Shown: positions 1 through 6,559, numbered from the stretch's first letter. The stretch: DNA of 7,163 bases from Lysinibacillus_B sp036662795 (GCF_036662795.1 NZ_JBAFWZ010000050.1:1-7163), one strand, 5' to 3'. Notes: generated from the sequence alone by a model not told the origin. Numbers and translations are program-made.

Positions 1-557
1 TTCGAACTAATAAAAACAGGTCAAACCCTTGATATATCAATATTTATAGAGGGAGCGTCAAAAAGGGACTTTTCGTCCGATTTGGCACTTATTAAGAAAT
101 AAGTTGTATATCAATCCTGCCAAATCACGTTTCGAACGATTTAAAAATCACTGTGTGAAATGAATAGCGAAAAATTTTGATGCTGTTTATTATTTTAGAG
201 GTAGAATTCTCAAATAATTATTTTTAATGGTGGAGAGGATTTACAAGGGAGTGCTGGATTTATTGAAGAAAGCACGACTTTTCTATAGAAATGAGCTTAA
301 ATGCAACGATTTCTGCTCTATTCGCTAGCTGTTTGCTTAGTAAATTTCCATCATTTTTATCACGCGAAATGTTCGGTAGGATCGCTTATTGAATGAAAAC
401 GTTCGATTTTTGTAGGGAAACGGTGTATTTTATTTAGAAATGCAGGCTTACCTTTGAGGTTAATTATTATTGTAGAAGAATAGAATGAGAGAGTCGCTAA
501 TACGATCCCATGTGAATTATTTGGTATTCCCGCCAGCAATCTATAGGGGGGATTCTC
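1..557. other. Gene-free stretch upstream of the ssrA promoter
   Basis: I see no convincing protein gene here. Only short open frames occur, none with a usable ribosome binding site or recognisable product. In many Bacilli smpB lies upstream of ssrA, but no smpB end is recognisable in this stretch. Positions 23-35 (AAACCCTTGATAT) match 7007-7019 exactly and resemble half of the palindromic terminators common in this group. The stretch reads as ordinary intergenic DNA or decayed sequence. Confidence 0.55.
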
Positions 558-586
558 TTGAAGTTTGCTCGGGCTTGATTTATAAT
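558..586 (+). promoter_or_regulatory. Probable sigma-A promoter of ssrA
   Basis: A -35 box TTGAAG (558-563) is separated by 17 bases from a perfect -10 box TATAAT (581-586). Transcription would start near 593, giving a leader of about 128 bases ahead of the mature tmRNA. RNase P would remove this leader at 721. The closer TATTAT at 713-718 is too near the mature 5' end to be its promoter. The box match is seen directly; use in the cell is inferred. Confidence 0.7.
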
Positions 587-634
587 GTGTTATGTAAGTT
601 GCCAGTGGGTGTCTACTCATACGACACTCATACT

Positions 635-655
635 AGAACAAGTTCGACTTGTTCT
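635..655 (+). other. Hairpin in the ssrA leader
   Basis: A perfect 9-base inverted repeat (AGAACAAGT / ACTTGTTCT) flanks the three-base loop TCG. It lies in the predicted 5' leader of pre-tmRNA, between promoter and mature end. No T-run follows, so it is not an obvious terminator. A second small hairpin (GGT-GCG / CGC-T-ACC, 691-710) sits just before the mature end. These may be processing or folding elements. Confidence 0.4.
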
Positions 656-720
656 TCCCGTACACGACTTAGCTCGTAACCCGGAAATAAGGTGCGTTTT
701 GTGCGCTACCGATATTATAC

Positions 721-1073
721 GGGGACGTTACGGATTCGACAGGGGTGGTTCAAGCTCTGGTCGCGCGTCGGAGGTCTCGGCTCCGTCATCAACGGAAGTT
801 ATATAATAACTGGCAAACAACAAAATTTAGCTTTCGCAGCGTAAGCTCGTAAGCGCTCGGCCTCTGCATCGCCCATGTGCAGTACGTCGGGCCCAACTTT
901 AGTGGGATACGGTTACTGGTGCCACCTGAGTCAGTAGCAAGAGATTTCCAGGTTAGCGATCCGGACGCCTGTTTGTCGGCATAAGGACTCGCGAACTGCA
1001 AGTAGACAAACTACACGCGTAGAAGCCGGCGTATTGGAGCTTCTGGACGCGGGTTCGACTCCCGCCGTCTCCA
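721..1073 (+). ncRNA. ssrA: Transfer-messenger RNA (tmRNA)
   Basis: tmRNA rescues ribosomes stalled on broken messages: charged with alanine and bound by SmpB, it enters the empty A site and adds a tag that marks the protein for proteolysis. The gene opens with the conserved GGGGACGTTACGGATTCGAC. The 5' acceptor strand GGGGACG (721-727) pairs with CGTCTCC (1066-1072), with one G-U pair. The T arm is GCGGG-TTCGACT-CCCGC (1049-1065), and the discriminator A is at 1073. The tag frame follows the conserved ATAACT context. The next bases are TAC, so CCA is not encoded and would be added by the CCA-adding enzyme. The length is normal for the family. Such 3' ends are frequent integration sites for islands and phages, which fits the accessory genes downstream. 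Confidence 0.97.
812..844 (+). other. tmRNA proteolysis-tag reading frame
   Basis: This is the message part of the tmRNA. Resuming at GGC (812-814), translation reads GKQQNLAFAA and stops at TAA (842-844). With the alanine carried by the tmRNA, the tag is A-GKQQNLAFAA. The start AGK and the hydrophobic end -AA are the hallmarks of tags recognised by ClpXP-type proteases in Bacilli. The tag is shorter than that of Bacillus subtilis and belongs to the GKQ-type found in other Bacillaceae and Planococcaceae. Confidence 0.93.
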
Positions 1074-1103
1074 TACATAAGAAATATTAGATTTCAAAAA
1101 AGG

Positions 1104-1139
1104 CCGAAATCCTTGGTATATAAGGGTTTCGGTTTTTTT
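1104..1139 (+). terminator. Rho-independent terminator of ssrA
   Basis: The stem CCGAAATCC (1104-1112) pairs with GGGTTTCGG (1124-1132) with one G-U pair, around an 11-base loop TTGGTATATAA. A T-run (1133-1139) follows directly. It lies 30 bases after the tmRNA end. The loop region CCTTGGTATA recurs in the minus-strand reading of the hairpin at 4567-4599. Confidence 0.88.
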
Positions 1140-1221
1140 ATATTTTCTAGCAATTTTTTGCTGTGGTATTCAAATAGGGAGTTAGGATAAAGATTACATA
1201 TCCTTGAATTATTATATGGTA

Positions 1222-1227
1222 TATAAT
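1222..1227 (+). promoter_or_regulatory. Candidate -10 box for the SLATT/RT operon
   Basis: A perfect TATAAT lies 33 bases ahead of the SLATT start codon and after the ssrA terminator, so the operon needs a promoter about here. No good -35 box exists at 16-18 bases. The TTGAAT at 1204-1209 is only 12 bases away, which is too close. The promoter may be weak or may depend on an activator. Confidence 0.4.
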
Positions 1228-1259
1228 GGTCTTGCTGTAATTTGTTTTAGGAGGCTAAT

Positions 1260-1862
1260 ATGGAAAAATGTTATTTAGATTTGGATATAAAAGAAGAGGT
1301 AAATAAAAAAATAAATTCTTTAAATATAACAAGAGAGAATAGAATAGAGCTAAGCAAAAGGTTAAATTATTACAGTGAAAAATGGAAGATAATATTTTTC
1401 TTTTTGAATTTTGAAGCAGTTTTATTTGTATTACTTTCATTAGCTGGAGAAGAGATTAATTCGTTCTGGGGAAGCACTAGTTTTACTTTATTTTCAGGAG
1501 CATTTTCTATTTATGTGATTCTATTACAGTATTATATAAATGAGCTTAACTATAATGAAAGATCACTTAAAGCTCATTATCATCAACTTGAAATTGAAGA
1601 TTTAATTTTAGAATTAAAAAGATTAATTATTAATGACCAAGGAGATATAGAAGAGGCAGAATTTTTTCATATAATAAATAAATACCAATTAATTCTAAAA
1701 AGTAATGAGAACCATAATAGTTTGGATAACAAAAAAAGAAAATCTAGGAAAGATAAATTTATTACAGCAATTGATTACACTACAGATAAAATTTTAATTT
1801 TTATTAATTTGATTGTTGTAATAATGGTACCACTTATATTAACAGGGATATTAATATGGTAG
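1260..1862 (+). CDS. SLATT-domain membrane protein, likely toxic effector paired with the RT
   Basis: This 200-residue protein has the SLATT layout: a charged N-terminal helix (about 10-42), a two-helix membrane hairpin (about 43-62 and 74-93), then a long amphipathic, probably coiled-coil helix (about 94-124). A third membrane segment (about 178-199) ends the protein after a Lys/Arg-rich stretch (159-166). There is no signal peptide. SLATT proteins are predicted pore-forming effectors of anti-phage systems, and one subfamily is known to occur beside reverse transcriptases. The start has an ideal ribosome binding site, AGGAGG (1249-1254), five bases ahead. The frame overlaps the RT gene by seven bases, so the two are translated as a unit. 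Base composition is very AT-rich, unlike the ssrA region. The SLATT assignment rests on architecture and the RT partner rather than on a signature motif. Confidence 0.85.
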   Translation: MEKCYLDLDIKEEVNKKINSLNITRENRIELSKRLNYYSEKWKIIFFFLNFEAVLFVLLSLAGEEINSFWGSTSFTLFSGAFSIYVILLQYYINELNYNERSLKAHYHQLEIEDLILELKRLIINDQGDIEEAEFFHIINKYQLILKSNENHNSLDNKKRKSRKDKFITAIDYTTDKILIFINLIVVIMVPLILTGILIW

Positions 1863-3283
1863 AAGTTGAGAGAAAAATGGATATTTTAGAATTAACTATC
1901 AAATATGTTTTCTATTTATGTAATAGTAAGAAGTATAATACTCAAATGTTAGCGTTAAGAGAAATGTTTAATACAAACAGTATAGAAGAATTAAAAGTAA
2001 TTATTGATGTTGATGTAAATGAATTTATATTAAAAAATAAATTAATAATCACTAAGGATTTTGTATTAAAAAGTGATTCTTTTACACCGAGAAATATGTT
2101 GTTAATTTCCCCTCTATACTATTTATATTATTCGAAATTAGTGTTTGAAATTGCCTATGGTTACAGAAATGCTATAAATGAAGTGGATTTTTCAAATGAA
2201 AATATGGATATATTTTATTCTGGGAACTTAGTATTTACAAATAGAAAACAATTAATAAAAGAAAACTCGACTTTTAATAAAAGCTATAATAAATTTAGGT
2301 ATAAAAGGCAACAATATTTAGAAAAATATGTTTTGAAAATCGATTTGAAAGATTTTTTTAACACTATTGATGTTGAAATTTTACTTAAAAAGCTAAGAGG
2401 GCATTCTAATAGAAATAATTTGGTCGATACTCTTGAAATCTTTTTAGATTATTGTCAGATTCGTAGTTTACCTCAATTCCATAATTCAATTGCGTCATCT
2501 CTTCTTTCACAAATCTATTTAAGAGAATTCGACGAAAAATGTAATGAGTACCTAAAAAGCTATAACATTAATTTAATTAGATTTGTGGATGATATGTATC
2601 TTGTGAAATTAAATGGAGAATTTAGAGAGAATGAGAAAAATGAGATTTTAGATACTCTTGCAACTTTTTTATGGCGAGATAATTTGATTCTGAATATGCA
2701 AAAAACCTGTCTTTTAACGCCAGAGGATAATGAAAGGGATCATTTAATTGAAGAAATTTCAATTGATGATATCCAATTATATAGGAATGAAACAAAAATA
2801 AAAAATAAAGCGAAGTCTGTAATAGATAGTAATGATTTTTTAGATTTCATTTTAACTTTACAAAGTATTTCTATTAGTAAAGGAATTGATTTTCAGGAAT
2901 ATACCAGACTTATAAATGAAAAAATTGCAATTAATAATGAGGACTCTACTAAAGTGCTGAATTTGATTATTTATAGAGGGTATTGGAAAAGATTGGGTAA
3001 GAAATCGTTGAAAAGTATAATTAGAAATTGGAAATTTATTTTCTTTAATCCAGCTCAATTTACCGTATTATTTATTATGATTAATAATTATTTATATGGA
3101 AAAAATTCGAGAAAAATGAGAAGATTAATTAATTTTCTTTATAAAAAAGAAATAATGAAGTATCGGGAAAGCTTAGTATCAGTCATTTGTATTTTACAAA
3201 ATCAAAATAATGTTCAAGAGTTAATTGATAAAATGTCTTATATTAACGCCGATTATGTTTTATTTATGAATACGTATATATAA
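1856..3283 (+). CDS. Reverse transcriptase of the Abi/unknown-group (defence RT) type
   Basis: This 475-residue protein has the RT palm motifs in order. Motif A is IDLKDFF (162-168), with Asp163 as a metal ligand. Motif B is around QFHNSIASSLLSQI (207-220). Motif C is RFVDD (242-246), with catalytic Asp245 and Asp246; this is FVDD rather than the YADD of group II intron RTs. Motif D has LNMQKT (279-284). About 180 helix-rich residues follow the palm and match no domain I recognise. No maturase domain and no retron-style motif was seen. The active site looks intact. Relatives of this kind (AbiA, AbiK, DRT systems) protect against phages by DNA synthesis on an RNA template or without template. 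The ATG at 1856 has AGGG eight bases ahead; Met8 (1877) is a weaker alternative. The start overlaps the SLATT stop, implying translational coupling. I cannot assign the exact RT subgroup without a tree. Confidence 0.93.
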   Translation: MVEVERKMDILELTIKYVFYLCNSKKYNTQMLALREMFNTNSIEELKVIIDVDVNEFILKNKLIITKDFVLKSDSFTPRNMLLISPLYYLYYSKLVFEIAYGYRNAINEVDFSNENMDIFYSGNLVFTNRKQLIKENSTFNKSYNKFRYKRQQYLEKYVLKIDLKDFFNTIDVEILLKKLRGHSNRNNLVDTLEIFLDYCQIRSLPQFHNSIASSLLSQIYLREFDEKCNEYLKSYNINLIRFVDDMYLVKLNGEFRENEKNEILDTLATFLWRDNLILNMQKTCLLTPEDNERDHLIEEISIDDIQLYRNETKIKNKAKSVIDSNDFLDFILTLQSISISKGIDFQEYTRLINEKIAINNEDSTKVLNLIIYRGYWKRLGKKSLKSIIRNWKFIFFNPAQFTVLFIMINNYLYGKNSRKMRRLINFLYKKEIMKYRESLVSVICILQNQNNVQELIDKMSYINADYVLFMNTYI

Positions 3284-3288
3284 TTTTT

Positions 3289-3330
3289 TTAAACAAACCT
3301 ATATTATGAGTGGAATATAGGTTTGTTTAA
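3289..3330 (+). terminator. Perfect 17-bp hairpin just after the RT gene
   Basis: The arms TTAAACAAACCTATATT (3289-3305) and AATATAGGTTTGTTTAA (3314-3330) are perfectly complementary around an eight-base loop ATGAGTGG. It starts six bases after the RT stop codon. The 3' side is moderately T-rich but lacks a clean T-run, so termination may be incomplete. A 3'-end-protecting stem or part of an RT-associated RNA are alternatives. Confidence 0.65.
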
Positions 3331-3416
3331 TTTAAGTATCCAAATAATCCAGAAATTTATTTATAGTCCCCACTAAACCTTTTTTTATAATAAGTTGAAA
3401 AGATATTTCACTAGAA

Positions 3417-3477
3417 ACATACTAACATTAGTTGCACAAACTATGGACATGGTTTGTACTGATTAATGTTAGTGTGT
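3417..3477 (+). ncRNA. Long near-continuous RNA hairpin (terminator or candidate small RNA)
   Basis: The outer stem pairs 3417-3430 with 3464-3477 over 14 base pairs. The inner stem pairs 3436-3445 with 3448-3457, though the apical pairs probably open into a loop of about six bases. The joint between them (3431-3435 with 3458-3463) also mostly pairs. All five wobble positions (3420/3474, 3431/3463, 3433/3461, 3434/3460, 3442/3451) are G-U when read as + strand RNA; on the - strand they would be A-C mismatches. This argues that the + strand transcript is the folded form. TTTTATTTT follows, so a strong terminator is the simplest reading. A structured RNA used by the nearby RT is possible but unproven. 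Confidence 0.6.
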
Positions 3478-3617
3478 TTTATTTTGGGTTAATGGTGAAT
3501 TTAGGTTATTGTTTAGAGCGATATATACAGTCTTATCAAATAATTATCTATCTTGAAACTATAATTTTATTTAATTATTTCGGCCTATTATAATTTCAAA
3601 TATATGGGACTATTAGT

Positions 3618-3646
3618 TTGATGTACAATCTTATATTGAATATAAT
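3618..3646 (+). promoter_or_regulatory. Sigma-A promoter of the CoiA-like gene
   Basis: A -35 box TTGATG (3618-3623), a 17-base spacer and a perfect -10 box TATAAT (3641-3646) give a predicted start near 3653. That leaves a short leader of about 29 bases before the TTG start codon. The gene is therefore probably transcribed independently of the RT operon. Confidence 0.75.
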
Positions 3647-3681
3647 AATATAAAGAATATTCTGTATAAGGTGGGGTTAAT

Positions 3682-4533
3682 TTGAGAATGTCAACAGTTC
3701 GATATATTAATGAGGATGTAGTAAAGGAAGTTAGAATCACTGATATGACAGTGAGCGACTATGAGGCTATTTATAAAGGGAAAATATATTGTCCAACTCC
3801 TAATTGTCCTGCAAAAGCAGTATATAGTGGTGGGAAAAAGGCACATTTTCGTACATGGCAAAAAAAAGACCATCTTCAAGGATGTATTCATGAATTTGAT
3901 AGGGTTCCCATTAATCGGGGTATTAGTACCGAAAATAGTATTGGTGTTGATATTAGTTTTAATAGAAGACAGAATGCTATGAGGGATGCTTTTAAACAAA
4001 TGAAAATAATGACAATGACTGAGGAAGAAAGAGAAAATATTAAAAAAGTGAAACCACGTCCAAGACCTAATAGAAGGAATCCCAAAACCGAGGGTAAAGA
4101 AATAATATCTGATGTTAAAAATACATTAGTGGGTGGAGATGTACGTGAAGAAGAAAGTGGAGGACAAAGAGGTAGGAACTTATCAAAAAGATTTGTTGAT
4201 ACTATATCTAATTCAGATATTGGTGATATAAGATTAGTAATGGGACAACTTACAAAAGTAGAAGTTCAAAATCCTACCGCTAAATTTACTGTAGAATGGA
4301 ATAAACAGATAATATATATAGTTTTTGAAGAAGCATTTGAAAAAGAACCTTCTAATGGTGCATATTTAAATAATTTTAGTATTGTAAAAAAATACTTAGA
4401 AAATTCAGGATTAGTTTTATTTAGTGGTATAGGAGAAATAAGGAGAAATCGGAGAACAGAAGAATTAGAACTAGTTATATATATTGGAACAGACTTGAGT
4501 TTTAATAATTCAGGTATGTTACATCTAAGATGA
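3682..4533 (+). CDS. Uncharacterised protein with CoiA-like Cys/His cluster and beta-rich C-terminus
   Basis: I do not recognise this 283-residue protein. Near the N-terminus it has Cys37-x4-Cys42, then His55 (AHFRTW), then Cys68-x-His70. This recalls the metal-binding segment at the start of CoiA-like competence proteins and related predicted nucleases, but the nuclease core is not evident. Residues 115-170 are charged and rich in Arg, Lys, Pro and Gly, probably a flexible linker. Residues 180-275 alternate predicted strands (GDIRLVMGQL, QIIYIVFEEAF, LVLFSGIGEI, ELELVIYIGT), in a pattern that could be an OB-like nucleic-acid-binding fold; this is inference. The start is TTG, because AAGGTGG (3668-3674) stands seven bases from it; the ATG at 3688 would be 13 bases away. 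Standing alone between defence modules, it may be a defence or island gene. No function is assigned. Confidence 0.82.
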   Translation: MRMSTVRYINEDVVKEVRITDMTVSDYEAIYKGKIYCPTPNCPAKAVYSGGKKAHFRTWQKKDHLQGCIHEFDRVPINRGISTENSIGVDISFNRRQNAMRDAFKQMKIMTMTEEERENIKKVKPRPRPNRRNPKTEGKEIISDVKNTLVGGDVREEESGGQRGRNLSKRFVDTISNSDIGDIRLVMGQLTKVEVQNPTAKFTVEWNKQIIYIVFEEAFEKEPSNGAYLNNFSIVKKYLENSGLVLFSGIGEIRRNRRTEELELVIYIGTDLSFNNSGMLHLR

Positions 4534-4554
4534 TAAGTTCACAGAGGGGTTTGT

Positions 4555-4599
4555 AAAAAAGAAAAAGATCAAAATCTTATTATACCAAGGGTTTTGACC
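4555..4599 (-). terminator. Terminator-like hairpin facing the - strand
   Basis: Read on the - strand, GGTCAAAA (4599-4592) pairs with TTTTGATC (4574-4567) and is followed by TTTTTCTTTTTT (4566-4555), a clean terminator. On the + strand the same stem has no T-run after it, so it would be a poor terminator for the gene ending at 4533. No - strand gene remains to its right in this window. Its CCCTTGGTATA core resembles the ssrA terminator. Confidence 0.55.
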
Positions 4600-4694
4600 T
4601 GCATCGAATTCCTATTGAAATTGTATGTATGTTCCTACAGCTCCACAGATGCCTTATGGGCTTACATGACCTACTATTTATTATAGATATGTAA

Positions 4695-4928
4695 TCCTGT
4701 ATTTCAAATTTTGAAAAGACATATGGACTGCTGGGTGAAGATTACATAGAAGGACATCATACAAAGCCAGTGTCAGAAATGGCAGATGGTGAAGAAACGA
4801 AAATAGAAGATATTGCGATGGTTTGTGCAAATTGCCATCGAATGTTACATAGGAAAATACCATGGCTAAGTATTAAAGAATTGAACAAGTTGTTGAATGA
4901 TAACATTAAGGATGATGGAAATGAGTAG
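4695..4928 (+). pseudogene. 3' remnant of an HNH endonuclease gene
   Basis: An open frame of 77 codons without a proper start encodes the C-terminal half of an HNH nuclease of the McrA-like type. It contains NFEKTYG, then EGHH (the two His at 4755-4760) with TKP, then VCANCHRMLHR (Cys codons at 4824 and 4833, His at 4836). Intact members begin with a further Cys-x2-Cys pair and an N-terminal domain. Here only one Cys remains (SCISNFEKTYG), and an in-frame TAA (4692-4694) closes the frame upstream. I found no N-terminal half in the other + frames between 4534 and 4694. The stop codon overlaps the next start as ATGAGTAG, so the intact gene was probably translationally coupled to the GIY-YIG/DUF2075 gene. 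A nick-active fragment is unlikely. Confidence 0.78.
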
Positions 4929-6558
4929 CGTAGAGATTTTATCATGGCCATTTGATAATGGTAGTTTAAATCAGATCAATAATAAAGAGCAGTTTTTAAA
5001 TTACCCTGTCATTTATATTTTAAATGGCAATAAGGAAGCGTATATAGGTGAGACGGTTTACTTTAAAAATCGTATGAAAGCTCACATCAAAGACCGTAAA
5101 AATTTGGATCGAATAAATCTGATTAATCATGAACAGTTTAATCGTTCAGCAACATTCCATCTGGAAACGAAATTAATCAATTATTTTTTAGGTGATGAAA
5201 AATACACACTACAAAACAAAAGTAAAACAGCGAATGATTTTACACATAATTATTACAATAAGCCATTTTACGACGAGGAGATTTTCGAGGAACTTTGGAA
5301 GAAGTTGCATGAGCAAAAGCTAGTAAATAATGAGCTTCATGTTATTGAAAACAAAGATATTTTTAAGTTATCTCCATTCAAAGAATTATCGCTTGAACAA
5401 ATTGAATTAAAAGATAAAGTAGTAGAGTTTTGTGAGAAACGAGTTAAGGAAGAGCACGGTGAATATGGGAGCTTACTTGTTATTGAAGGAGAAGCTGGTG
5501 TTGGGAAAAGTGTTGTTTTAAGTTCGATTTTCAATACAATTCAAGCTCGAACTACAGAGCAATCATCAAATTTATATGACACTGAAAATTATTTAGTAGT
5601 AAATCATGAGGAAATGTATAAAACGTATAAAGGGATTGCTAAGCAAGTAAAACATTTAAAAGGAAAGCATTTTGCTAAGCCAACGCCTTTGATTAATCAA
5701 TTACAAAAAGCTGAGAAAAAAGCGGATGTTATTTTTGTAGATGAAGCCCATTTACTGTTAACAAAGCCAGATACATATAATAACTTCTATGGTCAAAACC
5801 AGTTAGAGGAATTGTTAAAGCTAGCGAAAGTGGTTGTCATCATCTATGACCAAGATCAAGTGTTGAAATTAAAAAGCTTATGGGGAGCTGCAACACTTAC
5901 AGAATTAGAGAGCAAGAGTGCGTACAAAGAAAGATATGAACTAACTAATCAATTTCGAATGCAAGCTAATGACGATGTGATTAATTGGATCAACCATTTT
6001 AAACGCAAGCAACTAAAGCCATTACCGAAAGATGAAAACTATGAATTAGCAGTATTCGAATCCATGAAAGAGATGCATGAAGAAATTAAAAAGAAGAATA
6101 AAGAATTTGGTTTAAGTCGTGTTGTATCGACGTTCGATTACCTTCATAAAAAAGATGGTGGTACATATTACGTGACAGAATCGAATGGAGAATATGAACT
6201 AGCTTGGAACACAACAAGCACGAAGTATACATGGGCTGAAAAACCTGAAACAGTGCATGAAGCTGGTTCTATTTATACGATTCAAGGCTTTGATTTAAAT
6301 TATGTCGGTGTTGTACTTGGTCCTTCAGTTCAATACGATACAGCAAAAGGTGAAATCGTCATTGATACAAGCTTGTATATGGATAAAGGTGCTTATACGG
6401 GTATGGATGGCATTGAAAATGTCAATGAAGCGAAAGAAAAAATCGTATTGAATTCTATTAATATCTTGATGAAGCGCGGCATAAAGGGGCTTTACATTTA
6501 TGCAAGCAACGAAGCATTGCGTAATAAACTTCTAGAATATCAGGAAACAGGTGAATAG
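4921..6558 (+). CDS. GIY-YIG nuclease fused to DUF2075 P-loop ATPase/helicase-like domain
   Basis: This 545-residue protein joins two domains. The N-terminal GIY-YIG nuclease (about 28-105) shows VIYIL (30-34), AYIGET (40-45), Arg51, Glu82 and Asn99, the expected catalytic pattern. The DUF2075 domain follows: Walker A GEAGVGKS (190-197), Walker B VIFVDEAH (270-277), NQFRMQ (343-348), YTIQGFDLNYVGVV (452-465) and the C-terminal MKRGIKGLYIY (517-527) with a likely arginine finger. These match superfamily 1 helicase-like motifs; DUF2075 is related to the ATPase domain of Schlafen proteins. An ATP-driven DNA- or RNA-cutting enzyme is the natural inference. I start it at ATG 4921, because AAGGA (4908-4912) lies eight bases ahead; the upstream ATG at 4897 lacks such a site and would add eight residues. 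It overlaps the HNH remnant and is followed after one base by the MazG-like gene. Composition is less AT-rich than the RT operon, suggesting a separate origin. I see no convincing promoter directly upstream. Confidence 0.93.
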   Translation: MSSVEILSWPFDNGSLNQINNKEQFLNYPVIYILNGNKEAYIGETVYFKNRMKAHIKDRKNLDRINLINHEQFNRSATFHLETKLINYFLGDEKYTLQNKSKTANDFTHNYYNKPFYDEEIFEELWKKLHEQKLVNNELHVIENKDIFKLSPFKELSLEQIELKDKVVEFCEKRVKEEHGEYGSLLVIEGEAGVGKSVVLSSIFNTIQARTTEQSSNLYDTENYLVVNHEEMYKTYKGIAKQVKHLKGKHFAKPTPLINQLQKAEKKADVIFVDEAHLLLTKPDTYNNFYGQNQLEELLKLAKVVVIIYDQDQVLKLKSLWGAATLTELESKSAYKERYELTNQFRMQANDDVINWINHFKRKQLKPLPKDENYELAVFESMKEMHEEIKKKNKEFGLSRVVSTFDYLHKKDGGTYYVTESNGEYELAWNTTSTKYTWAEKPETVHEAGSIYTIQGFDLNYVGVVLGPSVQYDTAKGEIVIDTSLYMDKGAYTGMDGIENVNEAKEKIVLNSINILMKRGIKGLYIYASNEALRNKLLEYQETGE

Positions 6559-6559
6559 C

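Larger units (their letters stand above)
3284..3681. other. 398-base intergenic region with two hairpins and a promoter
   Basis: No protein gene is visible here. The region holds the 17-bp hairpin at 3289-3330, the long hairpin at 3417-3477, an imperfect inverted repeat (GAAACTATAAT at 3555-3565 and ATTATAATTTC at 3587-3597, one mismatch), and the promoter of the next gene at 3618-3646. A weak promoter-like pair, TTGAAA (3395-3400) and CATACT (3418-3423) with 17 bases between, precedes the long hairpin. The region is larger than needed for one terminator and one promoter. Confidence 0.7.

Noticed and set aside
291..392. 33-codon + strand frame starting with ATG AGC TTA
   Set aside because: No ribosome binding site ahead of the ATG (the upstream bases are CTTTTCTATAGAA), no promoter and no recognisable product. 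Probably chance.
360..620. 86-codon - strand open frame
   Set aside because: No ribosome binding site or domain-like features, and it runs across the ssrA promoter.
485..806. Two + strand open frames entering the ssrA leader and the tmRNA
   Set aside because: They overlap the promoter, leader and mature tmRNA; they are by-products of the less AT-rich RNA gene.
789..1001. 70-codon - strand frame inside ssrA
   Set aside because: Lies wholly within the tmRNA gene, whose conservation explains the open frame.
1260..3283. Retron or group II intron reading of the RT locus
   Set aside because: There is no msr/msd-like inverted-repeat arrangement upstream of the RT, no maturase/endonuclease domain and no intron ribozyme end. 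The FVDD motif and SLATT partner fit the defence RT group better.
4897..4920. ATG at 4897 as the start of the GIY-YIG/DUF2075 protein
   Set aside because: No ribosome binding site ahead, and the extra eight residues are encoded inside the HNH frame. ATG 4921 has AAGGA at the right distance.
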